From Chytriomyces cf. hyalinus JEL632 (lineage: Eukaryota; Chytridiomycota; Chytridiomycetes; Chytridiales; Chytriomycetaceae), in the NCBI GenBank assembly GCA_025435555.1, contig JAIWWG010000042.1:223922-287921 (forward strand): DNA of 64,000 bases. Reading direction: 5' to 3'. Position numbers and translations under genes: made by a program. The notes beneath the pieces are model-generated. The model searched no databases. It was not told the origin of the DNA and worked only from the letters and a program-made list of their open reading frames with translations. Positions 1 to 16,144 of this stretch are shown one piece after another (position 1 is the first letter of the stretch; every line of letters starts with the position of its first letter).

Positions 1-286
1 TGGAGGGCCTCTGTTCCTAAATTCAACTGCATTTCAACTATTTTTGCAACAGTCGCAGACCAAGTAAATCGACTCGAAGCCGTGTCTCGCCGACACTGTT
101 ACGCAATGGAAACTTATCTGCGCTGCGGTGCCTTTGTCTGTCTTCTAAAAATAAACCCCTTGACCAACCTTCGTTGGCATCAAAACGCACCAACACGGAC
201 ACTGTCACAAGTACAAAAAACGACTTCCCCACTTTTTTTATTGTTAACAAAAGGAAATGATGACATGAAAGCCGCAGCACAAATTC
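1..286. other. 3' flank of the kinesin-like gene
   Basis: I see no convincing gene here. On the minus strand an AATAAA hexamer lies at about 236-242, some 45 bp past the stop codon of the kinesin-like gene, and is a plausible poly(A) signal. The short ORFs on both strands lack recognisable motifs. Confidence 0.5.
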
Positions 287-3138
287 TCATTTCCTTACTT
301 TCCGTCGTCGCATCGGAGAGTCCTCAGGCATCATCGCTTTTTCAGTGCGCAACTTGCGCGTTTTCTTATGCCTTTCTTCCTCCACAGGTTCATCCACTTT
401 CAATTCGTCAATGTGGATTTCTGGAGTTTCGTCACTAACCGTCTCACTCTCCCTATCAACACCGCTGCTACAACGCCGCAAAAGATCACCCCATTTTCCA
501 ACTCCGACACTTGCAGATCCACGCGCGCCTTGTTTGCTTACAGGTTGCAATACGCTTCCATTAGATCCACCAACTCCTCCCGACACTCCAACGGAAATTT
601 TGTGAATTGACGCTGAAAGCGATACACTTGCGCTCACTCCATCATCGCCCACAACCGCATCTAAAGGCTTCCGGCTTCCCGCCTGCAGTGCTCCAATCAA
701 AGCACGCGTGCGACGACTTGCACCCACTGGGATTAAAACGGGGGCAGGGTTTTGAATTGTCTTTACAGAGAATGACAGTTTCAGACCTTCAGTGGTGGAA
801 GTTTTTGTTTTCGGGTGATCCAACTTTTTGGATTCGTCATGCAATATGGAACCGTCGGTGTCCTCATTGTCCGAGTTTCCGTTGTGTTCATGCACGCCAA
901 ATCCAAACGCGCGTTTTGAAGGTCTTCGTGATGCAGAGACAGGCGGTGAAGATTGGCTACTTCTCCTGCTCCTCCTCCTTCGTTTCAAATCTTTACCAGA
1001 TTCTGTTGATTTATCGCTTGCAGGGATCAATGAGGTCCGAGAAATGCGCCGACATCTGCGAGGTACTAGCTCAATGTCTTGTGCATCCTCGATTTCTTCA
1101 TTTTGATACTTGTCGAACGATTTAGTGCTGGTCAATGTGGTTTGCGAGTCTGGCAACGGTTGATCACTGGGATTCGATGAACCCTGGCTCGAGTCGAAGC
1201 AACCATCGGTTTGAGTTTCACAATCTTCGTAAAGTTTCAAAAAGCCGATTTTTGCGGTCGAGGACTTTTCACAGACTGCAGCTGCAGGGTTCGTTTGAGT
1301 TTCGACTGAGACCCCAGTTTTGTGACCAACGGCATCGCAGATGTTGATTACAATACTTTCTCCGCCTGGTTCATGTTCAGACTCTTGCTGAATTTCGACT
1401 TGGGTTTCAGTGTCAGTGGTAACTGTTTCTGAGATGGTCAATTCTCGAGTCGCCTGCAATTGCTTAACCTTGAACGAGAGGTGGATGATGAGCGAATGTG
1501 ATCTAATGGTCAAAAATTAAAGCTGACCAGTTGCTGATCTTGCAGCTGTTTTTCGGTCATGGCTTGAATCCGGTCCTCTAAGGACAAAACGTCCACTTCC
1601 CTCGCATCGTACATTTCCAAAGTTGTGCAAGTTCATTATCCTTCTGTTCGAGTTCGATTTCCTTCAACCCAAGCTCCTCCTTTAGCTGATCGATAATGTC
1701 ATGAGCCAAGAAATATCCCATGCAAAATCAAAGATTAACAATACCTCATCAGCCATCTCCAAAAGCCCTTTGGCAACCTTGAATCGTCGTTCCATCTTTT
1801 CCAAGCAATCCCTCTCGATTCTGGCTCTGGCCTCGCGCAAGCTGGCATCCCCGCCCCCAACAAAGCGCACACACTCTTCCTTCATCCGCCGACCCTGCAA
1901 AAGCAAAATTCGAATCAATAAACAAAATGCTTATGAAATCGCCAAAACACATCACCTCATTTTCAACAAGCCCGCGCATCTGCGCCTCGATTTCGGAAAG
2001 AACCGCTTCAAGTTCGTGATTCTTGAGCGTAAGCGTGTCCCGTTCGCGTTCTGCGCGTGTCGCCCTCACGCGCATGCGATGCTGTTCCACTGCAACTTGC
2101 GCGGCTGAAAAATCAGCGTCTCCACTGCTTCGCGCATCGGATCTGAACGCGTCGCCGCCACGTTTTCGTTTCAGGTTCGGGCTGAACGGTTGGAACGTGA
2201 CGAGCTGGCATGTTTGGTGGCTTTTGTTTGGTCTTCGTTTGTGGGGTCGATATGGAAGAGAAATGTCACGAGACCTGTTCGGAAAAGGGGTTGCAGGGAT
2301 TTGGTGAGTTGGCAGCTGTTGTATGGGATTTTCTTTTGTAGATCGCCAGATTTCAGATCCTTGTATATATTTCGAAGACGTGTGAATAAAGCAAAATTTA
2401 CCTCCAGTTTGACTCTTTTCTTTTCTCGCTCAAACGCGCTTTGAGATTTCTGGTTTTTGACCATTTTATTCACACAGTCGCTGAGCGAAATCACTCGATT
2501 TACGAGGAATGCAATGGATTTGTTGAGAATTGCTGAAAGAGTGTGTGTTTTCGCGGAGCCGCTGGGTCCATACGCGAGAATCAGTTCGTCCGTTGGAGTG
2601 GGTTCGTCAAACAGGTGAACAAGCAGCGGTAAAGTTGTTGTCCGAAACACTGAAAAAATGCCAAAATCGATGAGTGTGCGATACCCTCAAATCAATGAAA
2701 AAAAGAAGCACCTTCTTCATTGTCTGCAGTCTCTTGAAACACGTGGTCGAAATTGTAAACCGCCTCTGCGTCCGATTGAGTTGAATTAAACGACACGGGT
2801 CTGAAGCTCACGCTTTTGGATTTTGTCGATGCTTTCGAAGGAATGTGAATCGCGCGTGCAAGTTGTGGTGAGGAAGGGCGTTGGCGGAGAAAGACTTTGT
2901 CACTGTGGGGAGACCGAGCATCCTCAACAGAAATGCCGTCCATTGAAACATCCGCCGCTGCATCCGCCTCTACTGAAACGTCTGCTGATGAGGGTATAGA
3001 TACGGATATGGATGCAGTTTCTGCTGGTGCGCGAGAATGAGTGTTTGAGTTGCTTCTCTCGATGGGGACACGTTTTGCTTGCACAGATGGCGTAGCGTGC
3101 GGGTCAGAGTTGGGCGAGCAGCCAAAGAGCATGGCCAT
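287..3138 (-). CDS. Kinesin-6-like protein with shortened motor domain
   Basis: A multi-exon gene. The first in-frame ATG is at 3138 (MAMLFGCSPN). Kinesin landmarks in order: YNFDHVFQET near the end of exon 1; the P-loop AYGPSGSAKTHT in exon 2 (about 2560); and an IPYNSCQLTK stretch followed by LQPLF, matching the 'IPFRESKLTxLFQPFF' region of kinesin-6 (KIF20/KIF23). Switch I (SSRSH) and switch II (DLAGSE), which normally lie between the last two, are absent. After the motor come a coiled coil (EQHRMRVRATRAERERD... at 2000-2090) and a basic Ser-rich tail of about 400 residues (1513-287). Introns lie at about 2627-2690, 2143-2201, 1895-1955 and 1680-1740. The coding frame is kept across these, so I call it a gene. 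Function as a motor is doubtful without the switches; a microtubule- or cargo-binding role is possible. Confidence 0.7.
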
Positions 3139-3339
3139 GTTGGCGCCGATTAAGTTGCTCACAAAGCGGGGAGTTGCGAAAAGAATCCGTTTCTGTGATG
3201 GAGTAAATGAACCCGTTCTATATGTCTCAACAATTTACGTACCCGCCTCGCTCGTCCGCAGACGGTGTCTTTGGAACAAGCTCTTGCTCATCTTCCACCT
3301 CCATGATTTATTTACACGAGAAATTTACAACGGATGTAT

Positions 3340-5553
3340 TCAATTCAGTACGACTCCCCTGCCCGCGCCAATTGCAAAGTCGTGCATTCTGTGCACCTCT
3401 TCTTCGGTCACGCCACTATCACTCCAGCTCGCATCACGCACGCCTGGAACATGTGTCTCCACCCCATCAATAGAGTCCGCAATGGTCTTGACAATCACTA
3501 ACACGCGTCGATGCTTCCAACCCGCCTTCTTCAACTTGTCAACAAATCGTTCAAGTTCCCGACTCCGCATTTTGGCACAAACGGAAATCAGGCCACGAAC
3601 TGAAACCTTCCATATTGAACTATCTAAACTGTCCAGGAATGCAAACGTTCGATCCGCACTGCTACTACAGCGAAGCAGCATGCCATCCGTAACAGCACTT
3701 TCTCGCGCACTCTTGCCATTCAATGTCTGAACAATTTCAGAAAACCTTTGGAAATCTTGAAACACGGCATCAGCCTCCTCTCCAGTCCCAGATGCTGAAA
3801 TCAGCGCCGCAAAACACGCATCGGCCTCAGTTTGATTGATACGGCCAACTAAATCATTCCCCTCAGATGCATGCGCTGCCACTGATTCAACAGCAAGACG
3901 CACAAGCAGCCCAGCATCGCTTATGGATGCCTTTGAATTCACAACTGCACCAGTAAACGTAGCAAGCAACCCCCACACACGCAATGCATCCATTGCTATC
4001 GCGTCTTTTAAAACATCCCCGGCGGCACTGTACTCTCCCGCACGAATCAACACAGTTGCAACCATTTCCATTAACGCCCACGCAGGACTTGTTTTGCAAG
4101 TGTCCCGCAATCCAACATAAATGCGCTCAAGATTTTGAACGTGAGATGCATCCATTTGGCTAGAAGTATCGAGACACTGCTTTGAGACGGTGTATGCCAC
4201 AGCTGTATACATGGTCAACGTGGGCACCATTCCCTTCGCAACCATTTCATCAACCAAGCCCACTGCTGCTATCAAGTAAATGCTGCTTGATGAACTGAAC
4301 CGGCAATACGCTGTTGCAACAAGTTGGTAGGTGTACGCTGTGGCTACATGCTGCTGTTTCATTTCTTGGAACAGAGCCACCACAGTGTCCATGTACTTCG
4401 CATCGCGTGAGATTTGAGCCAGCACACGATGCGTCACATTCGCACGATCCCACTGCTGCGAGACGCCCGGTTCTGCGGGTGCGGCATCCAGAAACTCGCG
4501 ATGCACCAAAACAAGCGATTCGAAGTCTTCTGATTTTTCAGCGGCACGCAGAGCTGTTTTGTAACTGTTGATACTGGGTTTCAGATGCAAGGAAGCCATT
4601 TCGCCGTATGCGGTTATCACTTGCTGCCATTTAGATTGCCGGTACAATGCAAGCATTTGTAAATCGAATGTGAGACTGTTTTTGGGGACGTGGGATTGTA
4701 TCATATGTTGGAACAGAGACATCATGGGCCCAAACGCATGCGTGTCCAGATAGTGACGAAGAATCAAGTTGTATGTTTTCGTGTTAGGTGATGCCTCTTT
4801 TTTGGAATCGGGCAATTGCAGTGTTTCAAAAACGGCGAGTGCAGCTGCTGAGTCACCATGCGCGAGAGAAACTTTGATGAGGCTGTTATAAATGGAAATA
4901 TGCGGCGTCGTTGCAGAGATGGCGCTTCCAGGCAGTGCTGCTGATGACCGAACCCTGTTCACGAGCGCTCGGATGCCTGCAAGATTGTTTTGCCGTTCAT
5001 ACAGCGACGCAAGGCGCACATATTCGTCCATTCGAGCGTCTCTGCCCAGCTGGAGAACGATTTTGTTGAGAAGATGCGTTTTGGATTCAAGGTCCGTGGA
5101 TTGCGTTGTTGGTGTGGAGCAGATGGACTTGAACAGGAAATGATGCGACACGATCGATACGCTGACTTTGTCCAGCATTGAGTCGAGCAGCCGGGAGTAG
5201 TCTGACCAGGCAATGTCCGCATCACCCTTGTGCAGAAGCTGCGTCGGTGTGCGGGAGAGTTATTTACTGCTAGGTCAGACAGATATGCAATTATCTGGCT
5301 CACTTACCTTTGATTCAAACTGGTTGCGCAGCTTGTTGAAGAGCGGCCCATTCTCAGCAAGAGTAATCTTGGCATCCGAGTGTCTTCCGACGTTGCCGCC
5401 AGATTCATTCACACGATCAGGGACAAGCTTAGAGGTTCGATCCGGTGTCACTTGCAATGTTTGCGAGAAGGGCCATGATGAGAGACACCGTCGGGAGGGT
5501 GTGGCGAAGCCGCCTCGTAATGATGAGCAGTGCATGTGAGATTTTGAAAACAT
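3340..5553 (-). CDS. Pentatricopeptide-repeat protein, probably mitochondrial
   Basis: Two exons. Exon 1 starts at ATG 5553 (MFSKSHMHCSSLRGG) and ends at a GTAAGT donor near 5307. Exon 2 starts after a CAG near 5239 and runs to the stop at 3340. The N-terminus is Arg/Ser-rich with almost no acidic residues, as in a mitochondrial presequence. The body has repeated helical pairs typical of PPR motifs, such as IYNSLIKVSLAHGDSAAALA, TYNLILRHYLDTHAFGPMMS and AYTYQLVATAYCRF. Family members bind organellar RNA and act in its processing, stability or translation. The exact target cannot be read from the sequence. A minus-strand AATAAA at about 3308 lies just past the stop. The gene ends 200 bp before the start of the kinesin-like gene, in the same direction. 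Confidence 0.82.
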
Positions 5554-5733
5554 TTTTTGCACATTCAGAACGCGACCCGATATTCACTGCCCTCTCATCG
5601 TACCAGCCATAAAGTATCTCTGTTTGTCACAGCTACCTCAGAATAGCACCTTCGAAGGAGTGTAAACACTTCATTTCGCAAGAGAGATCATGAAGCTTTA
5701 CATAATGATTATTGTTTTTTGCCAACGTCATGT

Positions 5734-5816
5734 GGGCAGATGGCCGAGTTGGTCTAAGGCGTCACGTTAAGGCCGTGATCTAGTAATAGGCGTGGGTTCG
5801 AATCCCACTCTGCTCA
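5734..5816 (+). tRNA. tRNA-Leu (anticodon AAG)
   Basis: Class II tRNA with acceptor stem GGGCAGA/TCTGCTC, A box TGGCCGAGTTGGTCTAAGG, anticodon loop TTAAGGC, long variable arm and B box GGTTCGAATCC. No intron. A T-rich run follows the 3' end. The anticodon AAG (read as IAG) decodes CUU/CUC. Confidence 0.95.
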
Positions 5817-6575
5817 TTGCTCATTTCTCTTTTCATTGTTATGGCTGTCCAGCTGAAACGCGTTGCATTCGATCTTTTCTTGATTATTCTCTCCCATCAT
5901 AAGCGCACGTACAGACAAAGATATTTGTCAAAGAACACGTAGATTTATATGATGATTTTCTTGAAGTTTGCAGTTAATGTGCACTAGTTCATAAAATGGC
6001 TCGATTGCCTCCATCGTTGATAGAACCGAAACATGTGACGATTTGAGTTGCGATAAATTCCTCAAAAGATCGCTGGAAAACTCTCACAGAGAGAAAGACC
6101 GTACAAGATGAAGTGCTCCTTCTCATTCCCGAGGACTGCCTTTTTCTTTCTCAAACTTTTTTGAAGTGATGCCGGCAATGGATATTCTCCTACTGTAGAT
6201 AGTCTGCTGTTCCTTTTCTGATGTTCTGTGGATTGAAGAGTAAAGTGAAAAAATAAATACCTCATGTTAAACAAAACGACAAGTCACCGTCGTCAAGATA
6301 AAAAAAATACTGTGTTCCGCGATCTTACGATTTTGCCGGCATGTGCAGGTGAGGTTCTGACAGCAAATGGGTGGCGCCAGATTATGACTCCCTCTGATTT
6401 TGCCAGGATACACAGAGCGCCTCATGCTCGACAGGATATGGATTCAATGGCAAGTGAAAACAAATGACGGAGCTCTTGTGCTTGGAATTGATTTGGGCAA
6501 CTATAACATGCGCCTTTGTGTTGTCCTAAAATCGTGACAGAATTGCCAACTGGGTATGAATAACCCATTGCAAAT
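5817..6575. other. Intergenic region with a possible HSP70-like fragment
   Basis: No gene with supportable structure. Near 6476-6533 on the plus strand one frame reads LVLGIDLGNYNMRLCVV before a stop. This resembles the first phosphate-binding motif of HSP70/HSP110 proteins (GIDLGTTNS), but no further HSP70 motif follows. It may be a gene relic next to the transposon at 6581 or a chance match. Confidence 0.3.
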
Positions 6576-6580
6576 CTTAA

Positions 6581-7250
6581 GCCCCGTTTGGCAACGAAAA
6601 TTTTCCATTTTTGCCGTACACCAGATACTGCTCCAAATCAGGATCTGAACAAAACAGTATTTGCAAATACCGACTTGGCCAAATACTGATTTGAAGACTC
6701 CAAATTCTATTTTGCGTCCAAATCAGTATTTGCAAATACAGGCGTTTTTCAAGTTGAAATAGATCATGACTTGACCCCAAATACTGCCAAAATCCAAATA
6801 CGGCTTTTTCCTGTATCTGACGTTTACGAGTTGTTTTTTTTTTTTTTTTTTTTTTTTTTTTTGAAGAGTCAGTTTATTGTCAGTCTCGCACGACAAATAA
6901 CAGGGCGCAAAAGTAGCAGTGAAACAGGGACGCAAAAAATTGCTGTCTAGCAGCGGAGAGCGGGGGATTAAAATATCAAAGTCCAGCGCAATGGGAAAAG
7001 TCAAACACTAGGGGAAATTTCAGCTTCCCAGAGCTGGCACAGATACTCCATGGAAGCGGCATCGGTAGTTGTTCCCAAAAACATAGCCGCTCGATGAGGC
7101 TGCGAGAAAATTTCACCTTACTTGAAAGTTAAGCTGAGATCAAGCCACTTGCAAGTTTCACCGGTGCAGTATTTGCAGATACTGTTTTGCCGCAGCACTT
7201 CGTAATTTGCAAAAAATCGTCCAAATCATACTTTTATTGCCAAACGGGGC
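6581..7250. mobile_element. 670-bp MITE-like DNA transposon with 14-bp TIRs
   Basis: The element begins GCCCCGTTTGGCAA at 6581 and ends with the exact reverse complement at 7237-7250. It is flanked by a 5-bp direct repeat CTTAA (6576-6580 and 7251-7255), read as the target-site duplication. A TTAA duplication with a one-base offset is an alternative. Near both ends are repeated motifs such as CAGTATTTGCAAATAC and CAGTATTTGCAGATAC, as expected of transposase-binding subterminal repeats. There is no transposase ORF, so it is non-autonomous. A T29 run lies inside at 6834-6862. The superfamily (hAT-like or piggyBac-like) cannot be settled from one copy. Confidence 0.85.
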
Positions 7251-7830
7251 CTTAATTCTATTTTATTGCAAATCTCGGAATATTCAAGATTGACATAACA
7301 ACCAAGCAACGTTGATCTCTTGTCTCTATTCCTATTTAAGCTCACGTCTTTAGCTGAATTAAGACCAGTTAATCCATAATCTCCTCTTCCTCTCTACAAA
7401 CCTGAAAAACCTTCCTCATTGATCAAGAGCCACTCCGCAGCCCTTGACCAATTCTGTATCAGAACAATAAGAATACAAGAACTCTATGTTACTCTCTATG
7501 TTACTGCCACCGTGCTCAAGAAATGTGGTTCAAACTTATGACAGCATGACATCTTAGATAACAAATATAAATACGAATGAAGCTTGTTCACAAGATATCA
7601 TGACACATCTGATTGGCCATCTCACCGTGAAAGTTCTGTCGATAATGTCATGGGTTTGAGACCAAACATTGTGGTTTGGAATCAAATCAGTCACACACAC
7701 ACACGAGTAACAACTGAGGAAACAGAATTTTGGAGTCAACCACAGTGAATATATATGGAAATGAATATAAGTGTATGTCAACACCAAACGCAATGTCCAA
7801 AACAGTGACAGAGGCAAACAAAAAAATTAA
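7251..7830. other. Intergenic region
   Basis: AT-rich sequence with a short (CA)n run near 7690. I see no supported gene, RNA or repeat here. Confidence 0.5.
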
Positions 7831-7948
7831 GAGGGATGGATGCCGGGCAGTGAGCCGAATCACACGGTAGTGCCCCTTTTAGTCGACGGCTGCAGCCAGC
7901 TCCCAGGATAAGGCCCGCATCTCCGAGTTTTACACCGTGTAATCCCTC
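7831..7948. ncRNA. Candidate structured RNA, unidentified
   Basis: A GC-rich island in AT-rich DNA with three sets of complementary arms. GAGGGAT (7831-7837) pairs with ATCCCTC (7942-7948). ACACGGT (7862-7868) pairs with ACCGTGT (7934-7940). GATGC-C-GGGC (7839-7848) pairs with GCCCGCATC (7913-7921) with one bulged C. The second and third sets cross, which would make a pseudoknot if both form. A GGCTGCAGCC palindrome lies in the loop. It resembles no RNA family I can name with confidence, and transcription is not shown. It lies 75 bp upstream of a tRNA-Leu gene. Confidence 0.3.
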
Positions 7949-8023
7949 AGTCAATCATCTATTGTTTTGCATGAGGGTCTGGCGTCGTGAAATAATAGTT
8001 TTCTTTAAGTACACTGTTCACGT

Positions 8024-8106
8024 GGACAGATGGCCGAGCTGGTCTAAGGCGCCACACTCAAGTTGTGGTCTAGTAATAGGCGTGGGTTCGAATCCCACTC
8101 TGTTCA
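8024..8106 (+). tRNA. tRNA-Leu (anticodon CAA), copy 1
   Basis: Class II tRNA with acceptor stem GGACAGA/TCTGTTC, anticodon loop CTCAAGT, long variable arm and B box GGTTCGAATCC. No intron interrupts the anticodon arm, although CAA leucine tRNAs in many eukaryotes carry one. Nearly identical to the copies at 23143 and 61970. Confidence 0.95.
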
Positions 8107-8269
8107 TCTTTTGTCCGAAGACAAGTATTTTTTTTTGCTTGCGCAAGCTGCCTGTCTGTTTCTTTTGACCGGGAATGAATACTTTCATCGAGGTTCTTTT
8201 TGATCTGCGCTGTCTGTGAAAGTCAAAGATTCTCGAGTGACACTGCCATTTTCATTAAACACAGCCAAA

Positions 8270-9499
8270 ATGAATGCAGATGGCATAAGCGCCTCAAAAA
8301 AACAACCTGTGCGAGGCATCCTGAAAGGCTACTCTCACAGTCTCTCGGACTATGCCGCCGATTCGTCCGCCAACAAGTATAAATCCCGACTGGAAACCTT
8401 GTTTTCTCAAGAAACTGACCCGCACCCCTCTAATTTTTTTTCACACAAACCAGACTCAAGTGGGATGGTAAGCCGTTTTTTTTTGCAATTGCCGCCGCTC
8501 CATTCTCTTCGTGTGATTTCTTATTGCGGTAACTATGGGGTAACGCAGAGGACAACCTGATGATGACGGAGGCGCAAAAAAACAGCACCATGAAAATTGA
8601 CGAGCCAAAGACACCGTATATCCACTACAATGCATTAACGGACGAAATTGTCGGACATTCAGGTGATTGACTGACTCGACTGATAGAGGGGCAACTGTTT
8701 TTCTTGCCGCGATCTTACAAAAACGGGTTGTGTTTTTTTTAAAGGTGCGATTCCGCCTATGGAACTCAGCAGTGCATTAGATGACGTCAAGGATGCGCAA
8801 CAAAAGATGTCTGCTGGTGGAAGCGCAAGTTCCTCTATGCTGACGAGCGATACAAGTGGAACCAGGTCAACAGGCGGTCCTCATTTTACAGGAAGCATCT
8901 CTGGTGGTGGTGCAAGCGGAGATTGGGATGATGATGAAGGTGACTCTGGGATGAAAGAGATGACGGCAGAAGGTGCGGAAATGCTTTCTTTTTTTTTTTT
9001 TTTTTTTTTTTTTTTTGGTTTTGAGCGTTTATTGACTTGTTGTTGTTTGGAGCAGAGCGGGAAAAGCATGAAAAGTTTGAAAGGATGCGGAGTCAGCATT
9101 ACGACATGAAGCTCAAGCTTGCTGCTGCGCGTAAACAGATTCAAGACGAAGAAAGCGGTGAGGACGCCGATAATGACGATGGGAATCTAGATGCTAGCAG
9201 TGATGGTGACGATGATGATGGTAACGTGGCTGTCGAGCGTCGGAGAATTCATTGAATGCCTCATGTATTCAGACTATGAAGACGAATCTGATGATGAAGA
9301 CGGCGCGCAAGCCCCGATTTCGAAATCAGAATTTGGGACTGAATCGCTGCGTTCGATGGCCGGGCGAAATCCAAACCATTTGAAAGAGGACGAACCAGCA
9401 TCCATGAGCAGTAATAGTAACAATGGTGGATCCGCGGACAGGAGCGAGAGCATTAGCAGCAAGAAGGCGCGAGGGAACCAGATGGACATGTCTGGGTGA
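8270..9499 (+). CDS. GLC8: Protein phosphatase 1 inhibitor-2 (IPP-2/Glc8 family)
   Basis: Five exons: 8270-8467, 8551-8662, 8745-8972, 9056-9220 and 9273-9499, all joining in frame to about 309 residues. Family motifs occur in order. [10 protein letters not shown] near the N-terminus matches the PP1-docking KGILK motif. DEPKTPY carries the conserved Thr-Pro site phosphorylated by GSK3-type kinases. [18 protein letters not shown] matches the helix that enters the PP1 active site. The rest is acidic and Ser-rich, longer than the usual 200 residues. The protein is expected to bind PP1 catalytic subunit in cytosol and nucleus and control its activity or maturation. Intron 3 holds a T28 run (8989-9016). 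Confidence 0.9.
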
Positions 9500-9661
9500 T
9501 GCACTGGCGCAATGTTGTCTGAATCTTGAACGTTGCGAAACGCCAGAATATAACTTGCATGATGAGTCATATACTTAAATAAAACAAAGTAATCGGCGAC
9601 TAAAAACACGAGGACCAATCAGGAACAGAAGACAAGTGAAGAAAAAAGGGGCGTTTCGAAC

Positions 9662-14563
<4,902 letters not shown>

Positions 14564-14870
14564 GCGCCCGATTGCATCGAGTCGCGACCATTGCCTCGTC
14601 TTCTCCCAGCATGCACAGGATTTCACGCTTCTCAAGGCGCCGTCTTCTGTCTTGGGTCGGTTGTTTTTATTTCAGTTCTGGCTGTTTGTTTCCCGGTTTT
14701 TCCCCTTTTACTTTTACTAGAGCTTAATGGGAGCCTGAATGTACGTCATATGATGACTCCATACCAAAACACCAAAAATAAATTAACGAGTAAATAATAT
14801 TTATGAGACCATGGCGAGCACGGTTAGAATTTGAACATGGTTGACGAAGGCGTAAAATATTGTTGAATAA
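14564..14870. other. Intergenic region between the nucleotidyltransferase and verprolin genes
   Basis: Probable 3' UTR and promoter DNA. An AATAAA at about 14777 is a plausible poly(A) signal for the upstream gene. No other feature seen. Confidence 0.5.
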
Positions 14871-15903
14871 ATGCCCGCGCCGCCCCCGCCTCCACCGCCA
14901 TCTGCTTCTGCGGGCCCTGCTCCCGCAGCTGCACCGAACGCACTGCTAAAGTCAATCCAGAAAGGCGCCAAGCTCAAGAAAGCAGTGACAAATGACCGGA
15001 GTGCAGCCATTATCGAAGGTGAGTAAGAGAGAGAGAAACAATATGGATTGGGCCACTAACTCTCTCTCCTTCAAGCTCCGAAGGGCGGCGGCGGTGGAGG
15101 GTCTATACCAGTCCCGCGGCCACCTGGTGCTTCGGTGTCAAGCGGGTCAGGGTCGTCTGGTGGTGCACCGCAACTTGGGGGACTCTTTGCTGGCGGAATG
15201 CCCAAACTTAAATCTGCGGGGTCCAACCCAGGTGAGAGTAACCGCAGTATCAAGGGATCGCAATTCTGAGGGGCTTCATTTCTCGCAAACAGGTTCGGAT
15301 ACCCGTCCATCTCCATCCCTTCCATTTAAGCCTCCCCAGTCATCTTCCAATGCGGCTCCACCGCCACCTTCACGCGCGAATATTCCACCTCCAGCGCCAC
15401 CTCGAAACCCTGTTCCATCCAGCGCTGCCGCACCTCCACCAGCTCCGCCGAAACGGCCATCCGTCGGCGCCAACCAGCAAAACGATCGTCCAATCCCAAC
15501 TCCGCTGCCACCACCGAGACCATCAACTGCATCGTCCGGTTTCACATCGTCCGGCCCACCACAACCCCCTTCTCGTCCATCATTTGCACAGCAGCCGGCA
15601 CCTCCCCCGCGTCCATCTGTTCCAACAACCTCCTACTCAGCGCCTGCAGCCCCTCCCCGGCCACCCCCAACGCCTGCAAAGCCAGGGTCTTCTGGCTTTT
15701 CGAGTTCGAATTCGAATGATGGATATGAGATGGATGGTCGCTGGCGGTTTCGTGTTGATTTGCCGCCCATTCGAAGCTGGCCGAATGGGGATGTAGTTTC
15801 GAACTCAGGGTCGCGGTCGGGTTCTGTGTCTTCGCATTCGGGAGGGAATAGTAATGGCGGATCAGTGAAGAGGCCGCCACCTCCACCACCTCCCAGGCGT
15901 TGA
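14871..15903 (+). CDS. VRP1: Verprolin/WIP-like proline-rich actin regulator with WH2 domain
   Basis: Three exons (14871-15018, 15076-15231, 15293-15903), in frame, about 304 residues. The N-terminus has a polyproline run and then a WH2 actin-binding motif, NALLKSIQKGAKLKKAVTNDRS, with the LKKAVTNDRS signature of verprolin/WIP. The middle is rich in PPPxPP stretches that can bind profilin and SH3 domains. GRWRFRVDLPPIRSW near the C-terminus resembles the WASP-binding motif of WIP. The protein should bind actin monomers and WASP to promote Arp2/3-driven assembly at endocytic sites. It is convergent with ELP2. Confidence 0.85.
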
Positions 15904-16144
15904 AATGTGACTCGCGCAAGTCTGATCTCGATTTCTTGGAATGGTGGCCCTGTTATTTTCGTGTGCCCTTTTGTTGCTCAATTCTGCACCTATAACGATG
16001 CTGAAACTGTTTGGCATTAAAGTCCTGCTTTAAGCCACCTTGCAATCGAAACAGAATCCATCAAAGGTTAAAATAATCACGAGCTTTATTTGTCGCCACA
16101 GACATTGAGAGAGGAGGCAAGCAAAAAGTCCAACACCCCAAAAC

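Noticed and set aside
607-1125. Plus-strand ORFs of 90-170 codons across 0.6-1.3 kb
   Set aside because: They lie antisense to the Ser-rich tail of the kinesin-like gene, whose own frame is open for over 400 codons.
2143-2214. Apparent frameshift in the kinesin-like gene
   Set aside because: A 59-nt GT-AG intron (2143-2201 on the minus strand) joins TKHASS to SDARSSGDADFS in frame, so no indel is needed.
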